In this document: positions 45,970 through 64,000 of the stretch, one piece after another | Layout of the letters: each line of letters begins with the position of its first letter | How positions within the stretch are numbered: position 1 is the first letter of the stretch | Source: Eleginops maclovinus | Taxonomy: Eukaryota > Chordata > Actinopteri > Perciformes > Eleginopidae | DNA length: 64,000 nucleotides | NCBI RefSeq assembly: GCF_036324505.1 | Contig: NC_086361.1 | Span: 1,924,916-1,988,915 of the forward strand | Direction: 5' to 3' | The notes under the pieces: model-generated | The model's database searches: none | What the model was told of the DNA's origin: nothing | The model's input: only the letters and a program-made list of their open reading frames with translations | Made by a program: the position numbers and the translations under genes

Positions 45970-46914
45970 AATGTCAACATTTATTAATTTAACCCTTTAA
46001 TGCGTTCTGCATCCTGGGGTATACACATTTGACAGGTACAGTGCCCAATGTACAGTATGGGTGTAATAGTGAGTAAAAAGGGTGTAATAACATTGCAATA
46101 TAAGTGTCATTATTATTGTAAATCGTAAATACATGTTCATTACACTCCTTTGTAAGAGTCCTCTTGATAAGCATATGACTCTTAACAAATTGTTTTTCTG
46201 TGTGTGTTTGACTTGGCACTGTTTTTAGATCTTAGAGAGCAGGATGTAAGGCTAAGGGTTAGTGTGCATAGGTTTAATCCATATTCATACAAAGGTAAAT
46301 AAATACTGTGTTTAATGTATCACAAGCGATTGGAGATTGGAAAGTAGAGCATAAGTTATGTTAGCAGACAAAGAGCCCGAAAGAGTGGCATATTGATCTA
46401 TGGTATTAGCAGCTCCTATGTTTATCATATGGTTTCCCATGTCCTTCAAGATGTATAAGACAAGACCCTTTACCTCCAGTCGTGATGTCCAGTGCCTCAG
46501 AAGCCCACTCAAATCCAGATTGTCAGAATTCTCTTCATCCCATCAATGTCTTCATACATTGTTGTTATTCGCTAAGGAGGACATCTTTTGCACGTCTGTC
46601 TGTTCAGGGAAATTGAGCCCTCCACTCTTGCTTTACAAGAAGGTTTTTTTTGTATTTACATGTCTTACTTACAATGTACTTTGGGAAGAGACAAAGGACA
46701 GAGGGTGTCAGATGCTAGACATGCTATAGAGCTCCCTGGGTCAGATGATGTGAGAGAAGAGAATCTTCTACTAAGATAAAAGAAGAAGAAAAAGAAGAAA
46801 AGGAGGAATAATACACAGTGAGGACTCGTGAGAAGAAAAAGAGGCCACACATCTGTCGCACAGCTGATCAATGAAGCAGAAAGTATAGGAATAGTGACAC
46901 TGAGCAAAAGACTG
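45970..46914. other. Intergenic with repeat relics
   Basis: 46800-46910 resembles 43280-43400 (ACACAGTGA.GACTCGTGA and AGTATAGGAATAGTGACAC), so both belong to one dispersed family. Nothing else recognised. Confidence 0.4.
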
Positions 46915-47446
46915 AGCTTGTATATCAGGATGCAGTGTCTCTACTTTAAAGAGTCCTCTCTTGCATACCCAAATCATGAATATGCATATCACAGTGCTAA
47001 AACCAAGGGGCAACTTCCGGGGCTGAGCAGTGAAACACATAGGGAAGTGCCAAAAAACTGCAGTTCATTGAATGGCAGCTTGGCCTGGCGCCAAAACAGA
47101 GCAATTTACATAGACCCCCCCTATGTTAAAAAGCCAATTTGTACAGCAGAAATAAACATGTTTACAGTGTAGTACAAAAATTGCTTTTGGTCTCTATAGC
47201 TAATTTCCCTATTCATGACAACTGTGAGGAGGGTGAATTTCTATATAACTCTCCCGTTTTAATTATATTAAGGCTTAAAATTATGCATAATTAAGGGCGT
47301 GGTCACTTTGATTGACAGGTTAGCGCCGTCAGTGGGCGCTAGCCGCTAGTATTCTGCTCTGCTAGCTCCGCTAACAGTCACTGCATTTGACCTGTCGGAC
47401 ATGTTGGTGGTGTTGGTGCGTTTTGAATGCAAATATCAGAAATAAT
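46915..47446 (+). mobile_element. 5' part of a DNA transposon preceding a THAP exon
   Basis: GGGGCAACTTCCGGGGCTGA, CAGCAGAAATAAACATGTTT and ATTAAGGGCGTGGTCACTTT are words of a widespread teleost repeat. It leads directly into a THAP-type start codon at 47447. Confidence 0.55.
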
Positions 47447-47508
47447 ATGGCTTGCTGTGCGATAAATTGTACTAACAGACCGTCCAAGAAGTCTGGTCTC
47501 CAGTTTGT
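47447..47508 (+). pseudogene. THAP zinc-finger first-exon fragment
   Basis: MACCAINCTNRPSKKSGLQF has the C-x3-C (or C-x4-C) start and N-terminal layout of a THAP (C2CH) domain, as in P-element-like or Harbinger-associated proteins. It is cut off by the 57-bp repeat array after 20 codons, so no functional domain remains. Confidence 0.6.
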
Positions 47509-47755
47509 CTCTACTTTAAAGAGTCCTCTCGTGCTGATGTTCAGGTGTATATCAGTATGTAGTGTCTCTACTTTAAAGAGTCCTCTCCTGCTGATGTTCA
47601 GGTGTATATCAGTATGTAGTGTCTCTACTTTAAAGAGTCCTCTCCTGCTGATGTTTAGGTGTATATCAGTATGTAGTGTCTCTACTGGGACATGTCTCCA
47701 TGCTTTAATGTCCAAAAAGCTCTTTATTTTCATGCTGCCTCTATCTAAGATATAG
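47508..47755 (-). repeat. 57-bp minisatellite (3 units) with repeat flank
   Basis: Three units of GTGTCTCTACTTTAAAGAGT ... GTATATCAGTATGTA run to 47689, then GGGACATGTCTCCATGCTTT. The same unit occurs ten times at 57.5 kb and once at 60.07 kb. Confidence 0.9.
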
Positions 47756-48316
47756 ATCCATTTTGGATAATCACTCATACGTGTGAATAATTTCAACTGA
47801 TTAAATTCTCCAAACTTTCAAGATCACAGGGCTAAAAATAAAAGAACAAACCATGAATGAACAACAGAGAGCAGAGTTGCTGTCGTAATACTCTTACATC
47901 AATGAATTCTACAATCGCATCAAGGCCAGTTTGAATTTACATGAGCTCAATAAAAGGTGAAAGGTTAGTCAACAACATTTTTATTTCAACAGTCAATGAT
48001 GGCCAGAGCAGTTTGAGATATTTGAAAGGCAAAAAAAGTGCAAACTTACTTATTGAATCTGCCTTCACTGTAACTAACACACAGAGTATCAGTGAGTGAA
48101 CCCTTCCTGCCCTTTCTTCCCCCTCGCTAGCTGAGAATCCTTCTCTGGTTTTATGTCTATATTTTTTCTACTCTCTACTTATGTTAGTGACGTTAGTATT
48201 GGAAGAATAAATGGCTTGTAACACTGATCAACATCATAACCACAACACACTGTAGTGCACTGAACAACCTGAAACACTGACTTTAATTAACTGTATTATG
48301 TCAACAGACCTCCCAT
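47756..48316. other. Intergenic, nothing recognised
   Basis: No exon or family recognised. Confidence 0.4.
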
Positions 48317-48393
48317 AACTGTATTAGGTTAGTTGAAATCAATAATATTAGGTTCAACTTAATAGTATTGCTTTCAACTAACCTAATACAGTT
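48317..48393. repeat. Near-perfect 34-bp hairpin with 9-base loop
   Basis: Arm AACTGTATTAGGTTAGTTGA (48317-48350 in full) pairs with 48360-48393 at 32 of 34 positions; loop GGTTCAACT. Could be a pre-miRNA-like fold or a small palindromic element. Confidence 0.85.
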
Positions 48394-48720
48394 CAGGGGT
48401 TTTTATTGTCAGATGCACAGTAGCTTCAGTGTAGTATGGCAATAAAAATCTAAGTTCCCGAGCTCCTCCAACAGTGTTATAAAAGGACATAAGACAAAAT
48501 AATAAAATTAAGATAAAAATAATAAAAAAGAAATAAAAAATTGTGCAAAATCAAACAGAGTAGTTTAAATTAGAGAGAAATAGTGTAGGTATGTTGTAAA
48601 ACCAGTTTTTAAGTAGTGCAGATTAAGTATTTACACGTCATCAAAAATAAATAAACACAATAAGCTAAAACACATACCACAATAGGCTTAATTATGTGAA
48701 ATATGTTGACGTTCTGTAAT
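48394..48720 (-). repeat. LINE 3' untranslated fragment
   Basis: TTTATTGTCAGATGCACAGT, AAGTTCCCGAGCTCCTCCAA and the following AT-rich part parallel 27530-27780, the 3' region of the LINE family at 27.5-30.3 kb, in the same orientation. Confidence 0.6.
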
Positions 48721-49062
48721 ACATTTAATTAAAGTCAATGTTTCAGTGTGTTCAGTGTGTAGGTGCAGCAGTGCTTATACTGAGTGTGTATTCATGTCAT
48801 GGCAGGAGTGAAAGAACAGGATGGTAACCTTGGGCACTGTTTTGGGACCCTCTAGTTTAACTTTGACCAATTCTTCTGATGTTTATTACCTTGGACCGCT
48901 GTCATCAGCAGATTTGCTTTCTCTCTGATTCATGAATCATCAATCCAAATCGGAGATTAAACTGTTCTTATTATTCCGGCCGCCAGGAGGCTGACATCCA
49001 TATTTACACTCTGACTGACATGACATCACCGGGAGGAGTGTGTATGTGTGTGTGTGCTGAGT

Positions 49063-56329
<7,267 letters not shown>

Positions 56330-56522
56330 CCTGCTGCTGGAGAACAGAGGACAGGAGAGGACTCAGTCAAGGAAACAGAATATGGCTGATGAATAGAGAG
56401 GAGGGTCAAAGGTTTGGAAAGATAAAGACAAAAGGATATGGACAAAGCGATATGAATCACCTCATAGACTGTCTCTTAATGATGTCCCTGTGTTTGACTT
56501 AATTCTACTGAAATGTTGGTAA

Positions 56523-56890
56523 ATGCAAAAGGTGGAAAGTAACTAAATACATTTACTAAAGTATTTGTTGGACACATTTATTCTTAACTTATAGTTATGG
56601 TGTAGTATTTCTATTTATTGCTACTTTATACTTCTACTCCACTATATTTCAGAGGCAAATATTGAACTTTTTACTCCCCTACATTTATTTAACGCAGTTA
56701 CTTTGTACACATACATACACACGATAAGATGATACGGTATATTACTTTACAGTATTTCTAGTATCTAAATTTGGTCCATTTTTAATAAAATACAATACTA
56801 AAATGTGACTACATGTAACATAACACATAAAAACAAGATTAAATAACAATAATATCCATTCTGCATAATGAGTACTTTAACTGTTGATAC
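56523..56890. repeat. Dispersed repeat, 'GTAACTAAATACATTTACT' family
   Basis: Words AAAGTAACTAAATACATTTA and CTACTTTATACTTCTACTCC mark a teleost MITE-like family that recurs at 58672-58850. Located between the coding start and the putative first exon. Confidence 0.55.
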
Positions 56891-57513
56891 TTGAAGTCCA
56901 ATGAGACACACAGGCCTGGTCCTGCTGGTGTGTGTGTACCAGGCTAAGCAGACTCTATGCTGACATCCACTGGGGTTAAACAGGAAGTGGAGGGATGATG
57001 CTGTTATTTTTACTCTACAACAAAGGGTGGATTTTGATTTTGTAAGAAAGTATCGAAGACAATGGGGCTACAACACATTTCATCTGATTTCCATTGTATT
57101 CCAGTGTTTCATACTGAATTTAATAAAATGATAATGTTGTTAGGCCATCTCTTGTGCAAGCCCTTACTACGCTAGCAAGGTGTTAACACAATGTTTACTT
57201 TGTAAATGGTGATATTTTTCTTTCATTTTTGGTTTACATTTATTTTACAGTAATATAATAGGAAAAGGTAGTAAAACTAAAATAACGGTATAACTTTAAC
57301 CAAACAGTATTATACTCTAAAGCTTATATTCGATTCAATATTACAGCACAGTGCTGTAATATTTTTATAGTAATAAACTGTTGCTGCAAATCAGAGAAAT
57401 ATGTTATTTGGCAAATTTCAAAACAATATGAAAGCATGACTCACATAATATATCATGTTATTGCAATTTGTATTGTGGGATGTTACTTTCTCTTCTTCAG
57501 AACTCTTAAACAG
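56891..57513. other. Intronic or 5' flanking, nothing recognised
   Basis: AT-rich; no exon recognised. Confidence 0.4.
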
Positions 57514-58160
57514 ACCCTCTCCTGCTGATGTTCAGGTGTATATCAGTATGTAGTGTCTCTACTTTAAAGAGTCCTCTCCTGCTGATGTTCAGGTGTATAT
57601 CACTATGTAGTGTCTCTACTTTAAAGAGTCCTCTCCTGCTGATGTTCAGGTGTATATCAGTATGTAGTGTCTCTACTTTAAAGAGTCCTCTCCTGCTGAA
57701 GTTCAGGTGTATATCAGTATATAGTGTCTCTACTTTAAAGAGTCCTCTCCTGCTGATGTTCAGGTCTATATCAGTATGTAGTGTCTCTACTTTAAAGAGT
57801 CCTCTCCTGCTGATGTTCAGGTGTATATCAGTATGTAGTGTCTCTACTTTAAAGAGTCCTCTCCTGCTGATGTTCAGGTGTATATCAGTATGTAGTGTCT
57901 CTACTTTAAAGAGTCCTCTCCTGCTGATGTTCAGGTGTATATCAGTATGTAGTGTCTCTACTTTAAAGAGTCCTCTCCTGTTGATGTTCAGGTGTATATT
58001 AGTATGTAGTGTCTCTACTTTAAAGAGTCCTCTCCTGCTGATGTTCAGGTGTATATCAGTATGTAGCGTCTCTACTTTAAAGAGTCCTCTTCTGGGACAT
58101 GTCTCCATGCTTTAATGTTCAAAAAGATTTTTATTTTTCTCATACTGCCTGCGCTTAGCC
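57514..58160 (-). repeat. 57-bp minisatellite (10 units) with repeat flank
   Basis: Ten units of the same 57-bp sequence as at 47.5 kb, 57514-58091, followed by GGGACATGTCTCCATGCTTT. Because the unit is 19 codons, both strands stay open for about 195 codons (LLLMFRCISVCSVSTLKSP; RGLFKVETLHTDIHLNIS). These are not genes. Confidence 0.95.
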
Positions 58161-58671
58161 TGTCATGTACAAAGTGTTGTAAGCCAATAGAAGTGCTCGG
58201 GTTCACAGTGATGTCATTATGGTACGGAATTAAACAGTCCAGTGGATTACATATTACGTTACAGATAGGGCCTATTCGATTTATTTGCATTTTTGTCATT
58301 GCATATTCATCATAAAGGGCTGTCACTATGCCAAGAGAATTGTATCAAAGATAAAGGCGTAGAAGAAGATTACTCAGATTTATGTTTTGTGTATTTCGTC
58401 AGATTACTTTCTTTGGCTTATAATAATAAAAGACTAACATATCTGCAACATCTGAAGCATGGAGTCAAAACTGGAAATAAAATGAGCCAGACAAAGATAA
58501 GGTTGGCTACTCCCCAACAACATTGACAAATGTTCCACCCACAGTATATTGTGTGTTGCACGGCTGATGGTAAGATTCCTGCAGAGCTGTTTCTAGAAGC
58601 CAGGCATGTGACGTCAGAGAGGTTTCATTAAGTAGCTATCTACCACATGTCATGCTAAGTTTGTGTGGATG

Positions 58672-58850
58672 TTATTTATTTTCCTTTGTGGAAAGTTACT
58701 CAGTATATTTACTCAAGTACTTAAGTACATTTTTAAGGTACTTGAGTATTTTAATTTTATGCTACTTCTACTCTACTAAATCTTGGCAGCAAATATTTAC
58801 ATACAATACAATCATTTCACAACACAGTTACTTTTGGAGATGTATTATAT
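58672..58850. repeat. Dispersed repeat, same family as 56.5 kb
   Basis: TGGAAAGTTACTCAGTATAT, CTCAAGTACTTAAGTACATT and CTACTTCTACTCTACTAAAT. Confidence 0.55.
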
Positions 58851-58882
58851 TATTACAAAAATTAAATCAAGGCCGGTGATGC

Positions 58883-58971
58883 GCGTTCACCTTGTCTGGA
58901 ACAGAACGTGCAGTTGTCCGCAGCCGAGCCTAGCAGCGCTGAGTCAGCAGAACTCAGGACGTCTGTGACAT
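58883..58971 (-). other. Possible non-coding exon upstream of the MS4A-like gene
   Basis: Minus strand: ATGTCACAG acceptor, about 88 bases, then CAGACAAG|GTGAACG donor. No coding meaning. Weak evidence. Confidence 0.2.
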
Positions 58972-59278
58972 GAGGAGAATGCAGAGACACAAAAACACAC
59001 CGGAGCATATTCCCGTTAATCACAGGCAGCTGGCAACCCCTTAGTTTTTCATGATTTCTATGAACCTTTCAGAGACAGTGTGCTGCTGGGACCGCAGTGA
59101 CACAGATCCAGCACAATGTTTTTGGACATTCTCATCACAACTATGTCCACACACACACTAATGATGCTACATGACAGCTGCAGTTTCGTCCTCGGCGCTG
59201 TGTTCAATGACACTTGTCCCTGCCCTGGTTACCTGCTGGTCCTCCTGCAGGACAGAACGCGCTGTGCCGGGGTGGGGT

Positions 59279-59320
59279 GGGGGGGGGGGGGGGGGGGGGG
59301 GGTGGGGGGGGTGGGGGGGT
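59279..59320 (+). repeat. Poly-G / G-rich tract
   Basis: A run of more than 20 G followed by GGTGGGGGGGGTGGGGGGG. On the gene strand it is a C-run directly after the donor GTAAGA at 59321-59326. Confidence 0.9.
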
Positions 59321-59326
59321 CTTACC

Positions 59327-59560
59327 TCAGCTCGGGTCTCCTGTTTGCTCCGGCCGGTCGTGTGTCCGTGTTGTGGTGCTGCTGGGCCGGCTTTGCTGTT
59401 CTGCAGGGTGTGTTCAGGATCCACTGCAGCAGTGTGTGTGTGTGTGTGTGTGTTCAGGATCTCTGCAGCACTGTGTGATGCTGCGGCGGCTGGTCTGCAG
59501 TCTGATGCAGTTCACCCGCACGCTCACTCTCAGCTCCTGTTACGTAGACTGCTCCTTCAT
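59327..59560 (-). promoter_or_regulatory. Putative first (non-coding) exon and promoter of the MS4A-like gene
   Basis: Minus strand ends in CGAGCTGAG|GTAAGACC, a good donor. The segment is relatively GC-rich, contains (TG)10 near 59432-59451 on the plus strand, and is the only CpG-bearing block 5' of the coding start. Transcription start unknown. Confidence 0.4.
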
Positions 59561-59599
59561 TAAAGTGTAACACAGCAACACTGGATATGATTTATTAAA

Positions 59600-60125
59600 A
59601 CGAGTTTAGAGTTGCAGCTGACTCAGGACATATCAGTCCTGAAGAAATCATTAACTTGCCATAATGGAATGGAATGTAATAAAGTACATTTAAGTGGTAG
59701 ATGGTATGCTCCGCAAAGACTAAAATCCCTGTGTTCCCTTGAGAGGGATTTTCTCTACCATACCCACATCCCCCCACCCCACCCCCTGCCTGAAACGCCT
59801 CCATTTAACTCCTTTGTTTACTTCCTGAACATAGTGGCATCACTGTGTGACAATCACGCTCCTATTGGCTTGCGCGCCAACACATTGTACCTGATAGGCT
59901 AAGGGGCGGGACATCTCCGACCAACCACAACAAAACCAGCCAGCTAACCAATCAGAGCAGACTGGGCTCTGGTTTCAGACAGAGGGTGAAAAGAGGTGCT
60001 GCAGCACAGGCAGTATGAGAAAAATAAAGAGCTTTCTGAACATTAAAGCATAGAGACATGTCCCAGGAGAGACACTACATACTGATATACACCTGAACAT
60101 CAGCAGGAGAGGACTCTTTAAATGG
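59600..60125 (+). mobile_element. Dispersed repeat with single 57-bp unit
   Basis: CAATCAGAGCAGACTGGGCT, GCAGTATGAGAAAAATAAAG, ATAGAGACATGTCCCAGGAG and then one copy of the 57-bp unit (60069-60121). It is the inverse orientation of the copies at 43.5, 47.7 and 58.1 kb. Left limit is uncertain. Confidence 0.6.
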
Positions 60126-61072
60126 AACAACAACTTAAGTAGCTAGTAACTTTCTGAAATTAACTGAACAACAACTGCACCCTGTAATCTCATTTTTAGC
60201 TTTAACCCGGCCCGGTTCCCAGTAAACACGAGCCTCAGTTCTAAAACACAACATCCTGAGACAGACTCTTCTGCACTGAGACAGCAGAAAAATGTCCCCT
60301 GTGGCTGTATTATTACAGTACATGTGAAAGATAGATTAGATAAACCATAGATTTTTTTGACTCATGCATTAATGTTAAAGCAGGATTTGACTGTTGTTTT
60401 TGGTGAATAAAAGCCTGAATCCACTTATTATCCACAACATTGCTTGTTCAATATTTTTCTTTTTTTTACCGTGTAAGACTAGTTACTTAAAGTGAAAACA
60501 CACCAGAGCAAGCACAGCATTCACACACAGAGGCAGAAGAGGAGAGGCTACATCTGGAAATAGCAAGACATTAAATAATGAATAAACCACAGTGAATGGA
60601 ATTCAGAGAGAGAGAGGGAGCAAAAAGAGAGACAGTGATTGAGACCAATGTGACATTACCCCCAAAACATGCATGAAGTATAAAAATAATACAGAATACA
60701 TACTTAATTCATCTCTAAGAAATTCAAATATGTGGAATGGTAAATTACAAATAACCATACAGATTTTATGCAGCTAAGTTTCAGCCTTTAGCATCTTATT
60801 TGAATCAAAACATTTTAATTTAGCTTGCTGAAATTAAGTGAAATGTATTATGCAAAGTGCTACAGATGCTGAGGGATAAAGACACAAGTCAAATCTATGA
60901 AATAAGTATTAAGGTTACTGTACAGATGCAGTGGCAGTCTCTGAGTCCTCATGAGTAAAAGCTGTAAGAGAAAGACATCCAAAACCACCTCTCAATCTGC
61001 GACCTCACATACCAAGGTGACAATACCCCAAACATTCTTTACCATAATCCTCCAATGGTAAAATCTGTTGGG
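60126..61072. other. Intergenic, nothing recognised
   Basis: No exon or family identified. Confidence 0.4.
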
Positions 61073-61150
61073 GCCCAGTGGTTTTCAACCAAGGGTATGA
61101 GCACCTCTAGGGGTACTTGAGGGGATTGCAGGGGTACGTAGAAAGATTAG
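61073..61150. repeat. hAT-like MITE fragment
   Basis: CCCAGTGGTTTTCAACCAAG and GGGGTACTTGAGGGGATTGC are the end of a 'CAGTGGTTCTCAA' family. Confidence 0.5.
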
Positions 61151-62756
61151 GAATTTATTTCCACATAAAAAAACATTTTAAATGAATTTCCATAAGCCTG
61201 GAGTCCCGCCCCCGGAACTATCAAAGCACATTAAAAGCTCTAGTCTTAACAAAAGATGTAGAAACTTCTAGAAGTGAGTCTTAATATAATCCTTTTCACT
61301 CACAACAAGTTTAAATGTCAAGTTTAAATGCATTTGTATTAAGGTTGAGTTAAACAAGTGATTTTAACCTGTCAGTGACAGGTTATTAAAGCTGGGACTG
61401 GTTTGGTTTTCCAGAGGAAATCATGTGTCTGTGAGGGGGCGCCAACACACCGCAGGGAGTGTGTGGAGACACGACAACACTCTGACCTCACATACAGCAT
61501 GTGACCCTGTGAGACATTCACTTTAAAACATCCATACTGTAATCTTAAAAAGGTTTATTTCAAGCTTCCCATCTAAAAACAACTTTTAATACTATTAATG
61601 TCAACTATAGTGGTTCATTTCCTGAAACACAATTCAAATGATAGCAGAATAAAGCATTTTGTTACATGCATTTTACACATCATTATAGCATAAAAACAAC
61701 CTAAACTCACACAACATTTCTGTCGGTCTGCTCTTAAAATAATATAAAAAAGGACTATTTCAATATCTTAGTACAGTAGAAAGCTTTATTCATTTGTGGC
61801 ACTTTGTGTCTGTTGTAAAAACAAAAGGCCACCTTATATAGGGCACTATTTTTTAGTCCTCATCATTCACAGTTGAATTATTTTCTGAAAATTCTAACCT
61901 TTGTGTCGTCTCCTCGTCGTCTCCTGATTTGACTGTTTATAAAACATATAGTATAAAAAGTACTGTCGTTTTTAATGCAGTAGGTGGACACCTGATTTAT
62001 TTGACAAAAATACACTATGATTCGGATTAATGTATTAAGCTTAAACAGCAATTGTTAAACTGTTTCTACATTTTACATATGAAATATCTTGGTTTCCTCT
62101 TTTCTAAGGTTTAATTGTTACATAAAGGTAAAAACATATTTTTTATTTTCTCTTGTTTTATTTACATTACATTTGGTATTGAGGTAATCCAAAAGTAACA
62201 GAAAGTAATCAGATTACATTACTTTATACTTTGATACTGAGATCAGGTTTCCGATTACATTTTTGAACTGTAACTAGTGTGGTCACAGATTACCCTCCCA
62301 CCCCTGGTTAGGAATGGGTCAAAGTTGACGTGAGGACAACAGGAGGGTCAGTCACACTGATCCTGGAGGGGAGACACACTCTACAGAATGTGCAGCATTC
62401 CAATACTTGATCACTCCATTAAGTGGAAGCAGTATTCCTAATTCCTGCAGGCTTGTGCGGAGGTGGCATAGAGCGGTGTGTCGTCCCCCCAACATCAGCC
62501 TCTCCTCTCTGTTGGGACAGCTGTGTTCATGTCCTGGGTTCTCTGAGTCACTCTGCTTTAATAACACTACATACTAACCAGAGTTTAACGATGGGGAAAC
62601 ACTCCCCCCACCAAAAGGATATTTATTTTTGATTACCTCATGTCCTTGTGCCCCCTTTAAGAATAGATGTTTTTTTTCTAAGGTGTTGTAAAGATCACAC
62701 GTTTTTCATTTGTTTTCTTCTTCTTCCCTCCTTTAGCAACTTCCTGTTAGATGATG
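61151..62756. other. Intergenic with short repeat relics
   Basis: 62160-62290 (AAAGTAATCAGATTACATTA, CTGTAACTAGTGTGGTCACA) looks like a MITE relic; otherwise nothing recognised. Confidence 0.4.
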
Positions 62757-62777
62757 GGGGGGGGGGGGGGGGGGGGG
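62757..62777 (+). repeat. Poly-G tract
   Basis: About 21 consecutive G. Confidence 0.95.
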
Positions 62778-63059
62778 AATTATTGGCTCCCAAAATATAG
62801 TCAGTGCCCAATACAACAATAATATAGAATATTATTCTTAATATAAATAATGCAAACATGTTTACTACTGAAAGACAACAGCTTTCACTTGCCTCACTAT
62901 AGCATCCTGATAAATTGAAAAAAATAAAATGAATCGCTGTCATTTGAGCTCAGGCCACCATTTTGGATGCTGGATGTGTCAAACTATTCCAAAACACTGG
63001 CATATAGATGCTCTGATAAGATTTATCAGAGATTTATTTTAAAAAAAAGAAAGAAAGAT

Positions 63060-63110
63060 GTACTTTTTTTCCCCTCGGGATAAATAAAGCTTCTTGAATC
63101 TTGAATAAAT
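63060..63110 (+). repeat. LINE 3' tail
   Basis: CCTCGGGATAAATAAAGCTT followed by repeated CTTGAAT. Confidence 0.6.
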
Positions 63111-63206
63111 TAGGACACACAATTTTGTGGTTCATGGCGTTAAGAAAAAGGTCGTAGACGGGACCATTTTTCCTAATAGCTGTGGGGCCTTCAGGGACCG
63201 ACTCAC

Positions 63207-63239
63207 CCGCTCCTCCTCCAGGATTCCTTCTGGCAGTTT
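63207..63239 (-). other. Candidate 33-bp micro-exon
   Basis: Minus strand: CTCTTGGCTCCCAG acceptor, 11 codons KLPEGILEEER, then GTGAGTCG donor. Both splice sites are strong. The peptide is not recognised and no neighbouring exon was found, so the gene is unknown. Confidence 0.28.
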
Positions 63240-63473
63240 CTGGGAGCCAAGAGACATTAATAAGGCAAACCAAAGCACCTCAGGTTTCTCTGTAGGACCT
63301 TAGAAATCAGGTGAAGTCAGAAATCCAGATGTAATCTCTTTATTTGAGTTCATCAAAATCTGAGTGACAGCCCGTGACAGACATGCTGCACGTGTCCCAA
63401 TGGTGTGCATGACGCACAGGAAGCCAGTGGTGACAGCTCACCCACAGCCAAGGCACGTTCACTTGATGTGTCT

Positions 63474-64000
<527 letters not shown>

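Noticed and set aside
57506..58115. Protein of about 200 residues on either strand
   Set aside because: Pure 19-codon repeat of a dispersed element.

Overview
This is a vertebrate nuclear window, almost certainly teleost: introns with GT-AG boundaries, a recognisable ILF2 orthologue, a fish-type NLR (FISNA-NACHT) pseudogene, and a dense load of teleost repeats (L2 and other non-LTR retrotransposons, Tc1, hAT, tRNA-derived SINEs, long CA/TG tracts). I cannot name the species.

Layout. 0-10 kb is a repeat graveyard. It holds an LTR end, an NLR pseudogene (PYD, FISNA, NACHT pieces on the minus strand) broken by frameshifts and by L2, SINE, Tc1 and hAT insertions, a LINE remnant, and a 2.2 kb satellite of 26-bp units. 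10-27 kb is the ILF2 gene (NF45, minus strand). I could reconstruct fourteen coding exons, 13765-26781, in phase from ATG to stop. Its 3' side carries a Tc1 with a nested hAT element, and its intron 10 holds a nearly intact 5 kb L2-type LINE with esterase ORF1 and an endonuclease-RT ORF2 closed by one stop codon. A hAT MITE abuts its promoter. 27.5-30.3 kb is a LINE fragment in which 11 codons of the RT have expanded to about 55 tandem copies.

31.5-37.5 kb is a seven-exon plus-strand gene for a type I membrane mucin (signal peptide, SEA-like domain, Thr-rich repeats, TM, tyrosine-bearing tail). 42.9-43.3 kb is a possible two-exon gene for a small secreted protein. 44.4-46 kb is a 5'-truncated LINE. 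47-48.5 kb has a THAP exon fragment, a 57-bp minisatellite and a near-perfect hairpin. 49-59.6 kb is a seven-coding-exon minus-strand gene for a four-TM MS4A/CD20-like protein. 59.6-64 kb holds repeats and at most a fragment of a further gene.

The three protein genes do not form an obvious pathway: ILF2 is a nuclear RNA-binding partner of ILF3, and the other two are membrane proteins. Recurring themes are tandem repeats grown inside mobile-element or coding sequence in multiples of three bases, and CA/TG tracts lying directly against splice sites. All exon calls come from reading the sequence and from recalled family knowledge; no alignment or transcript data were available.
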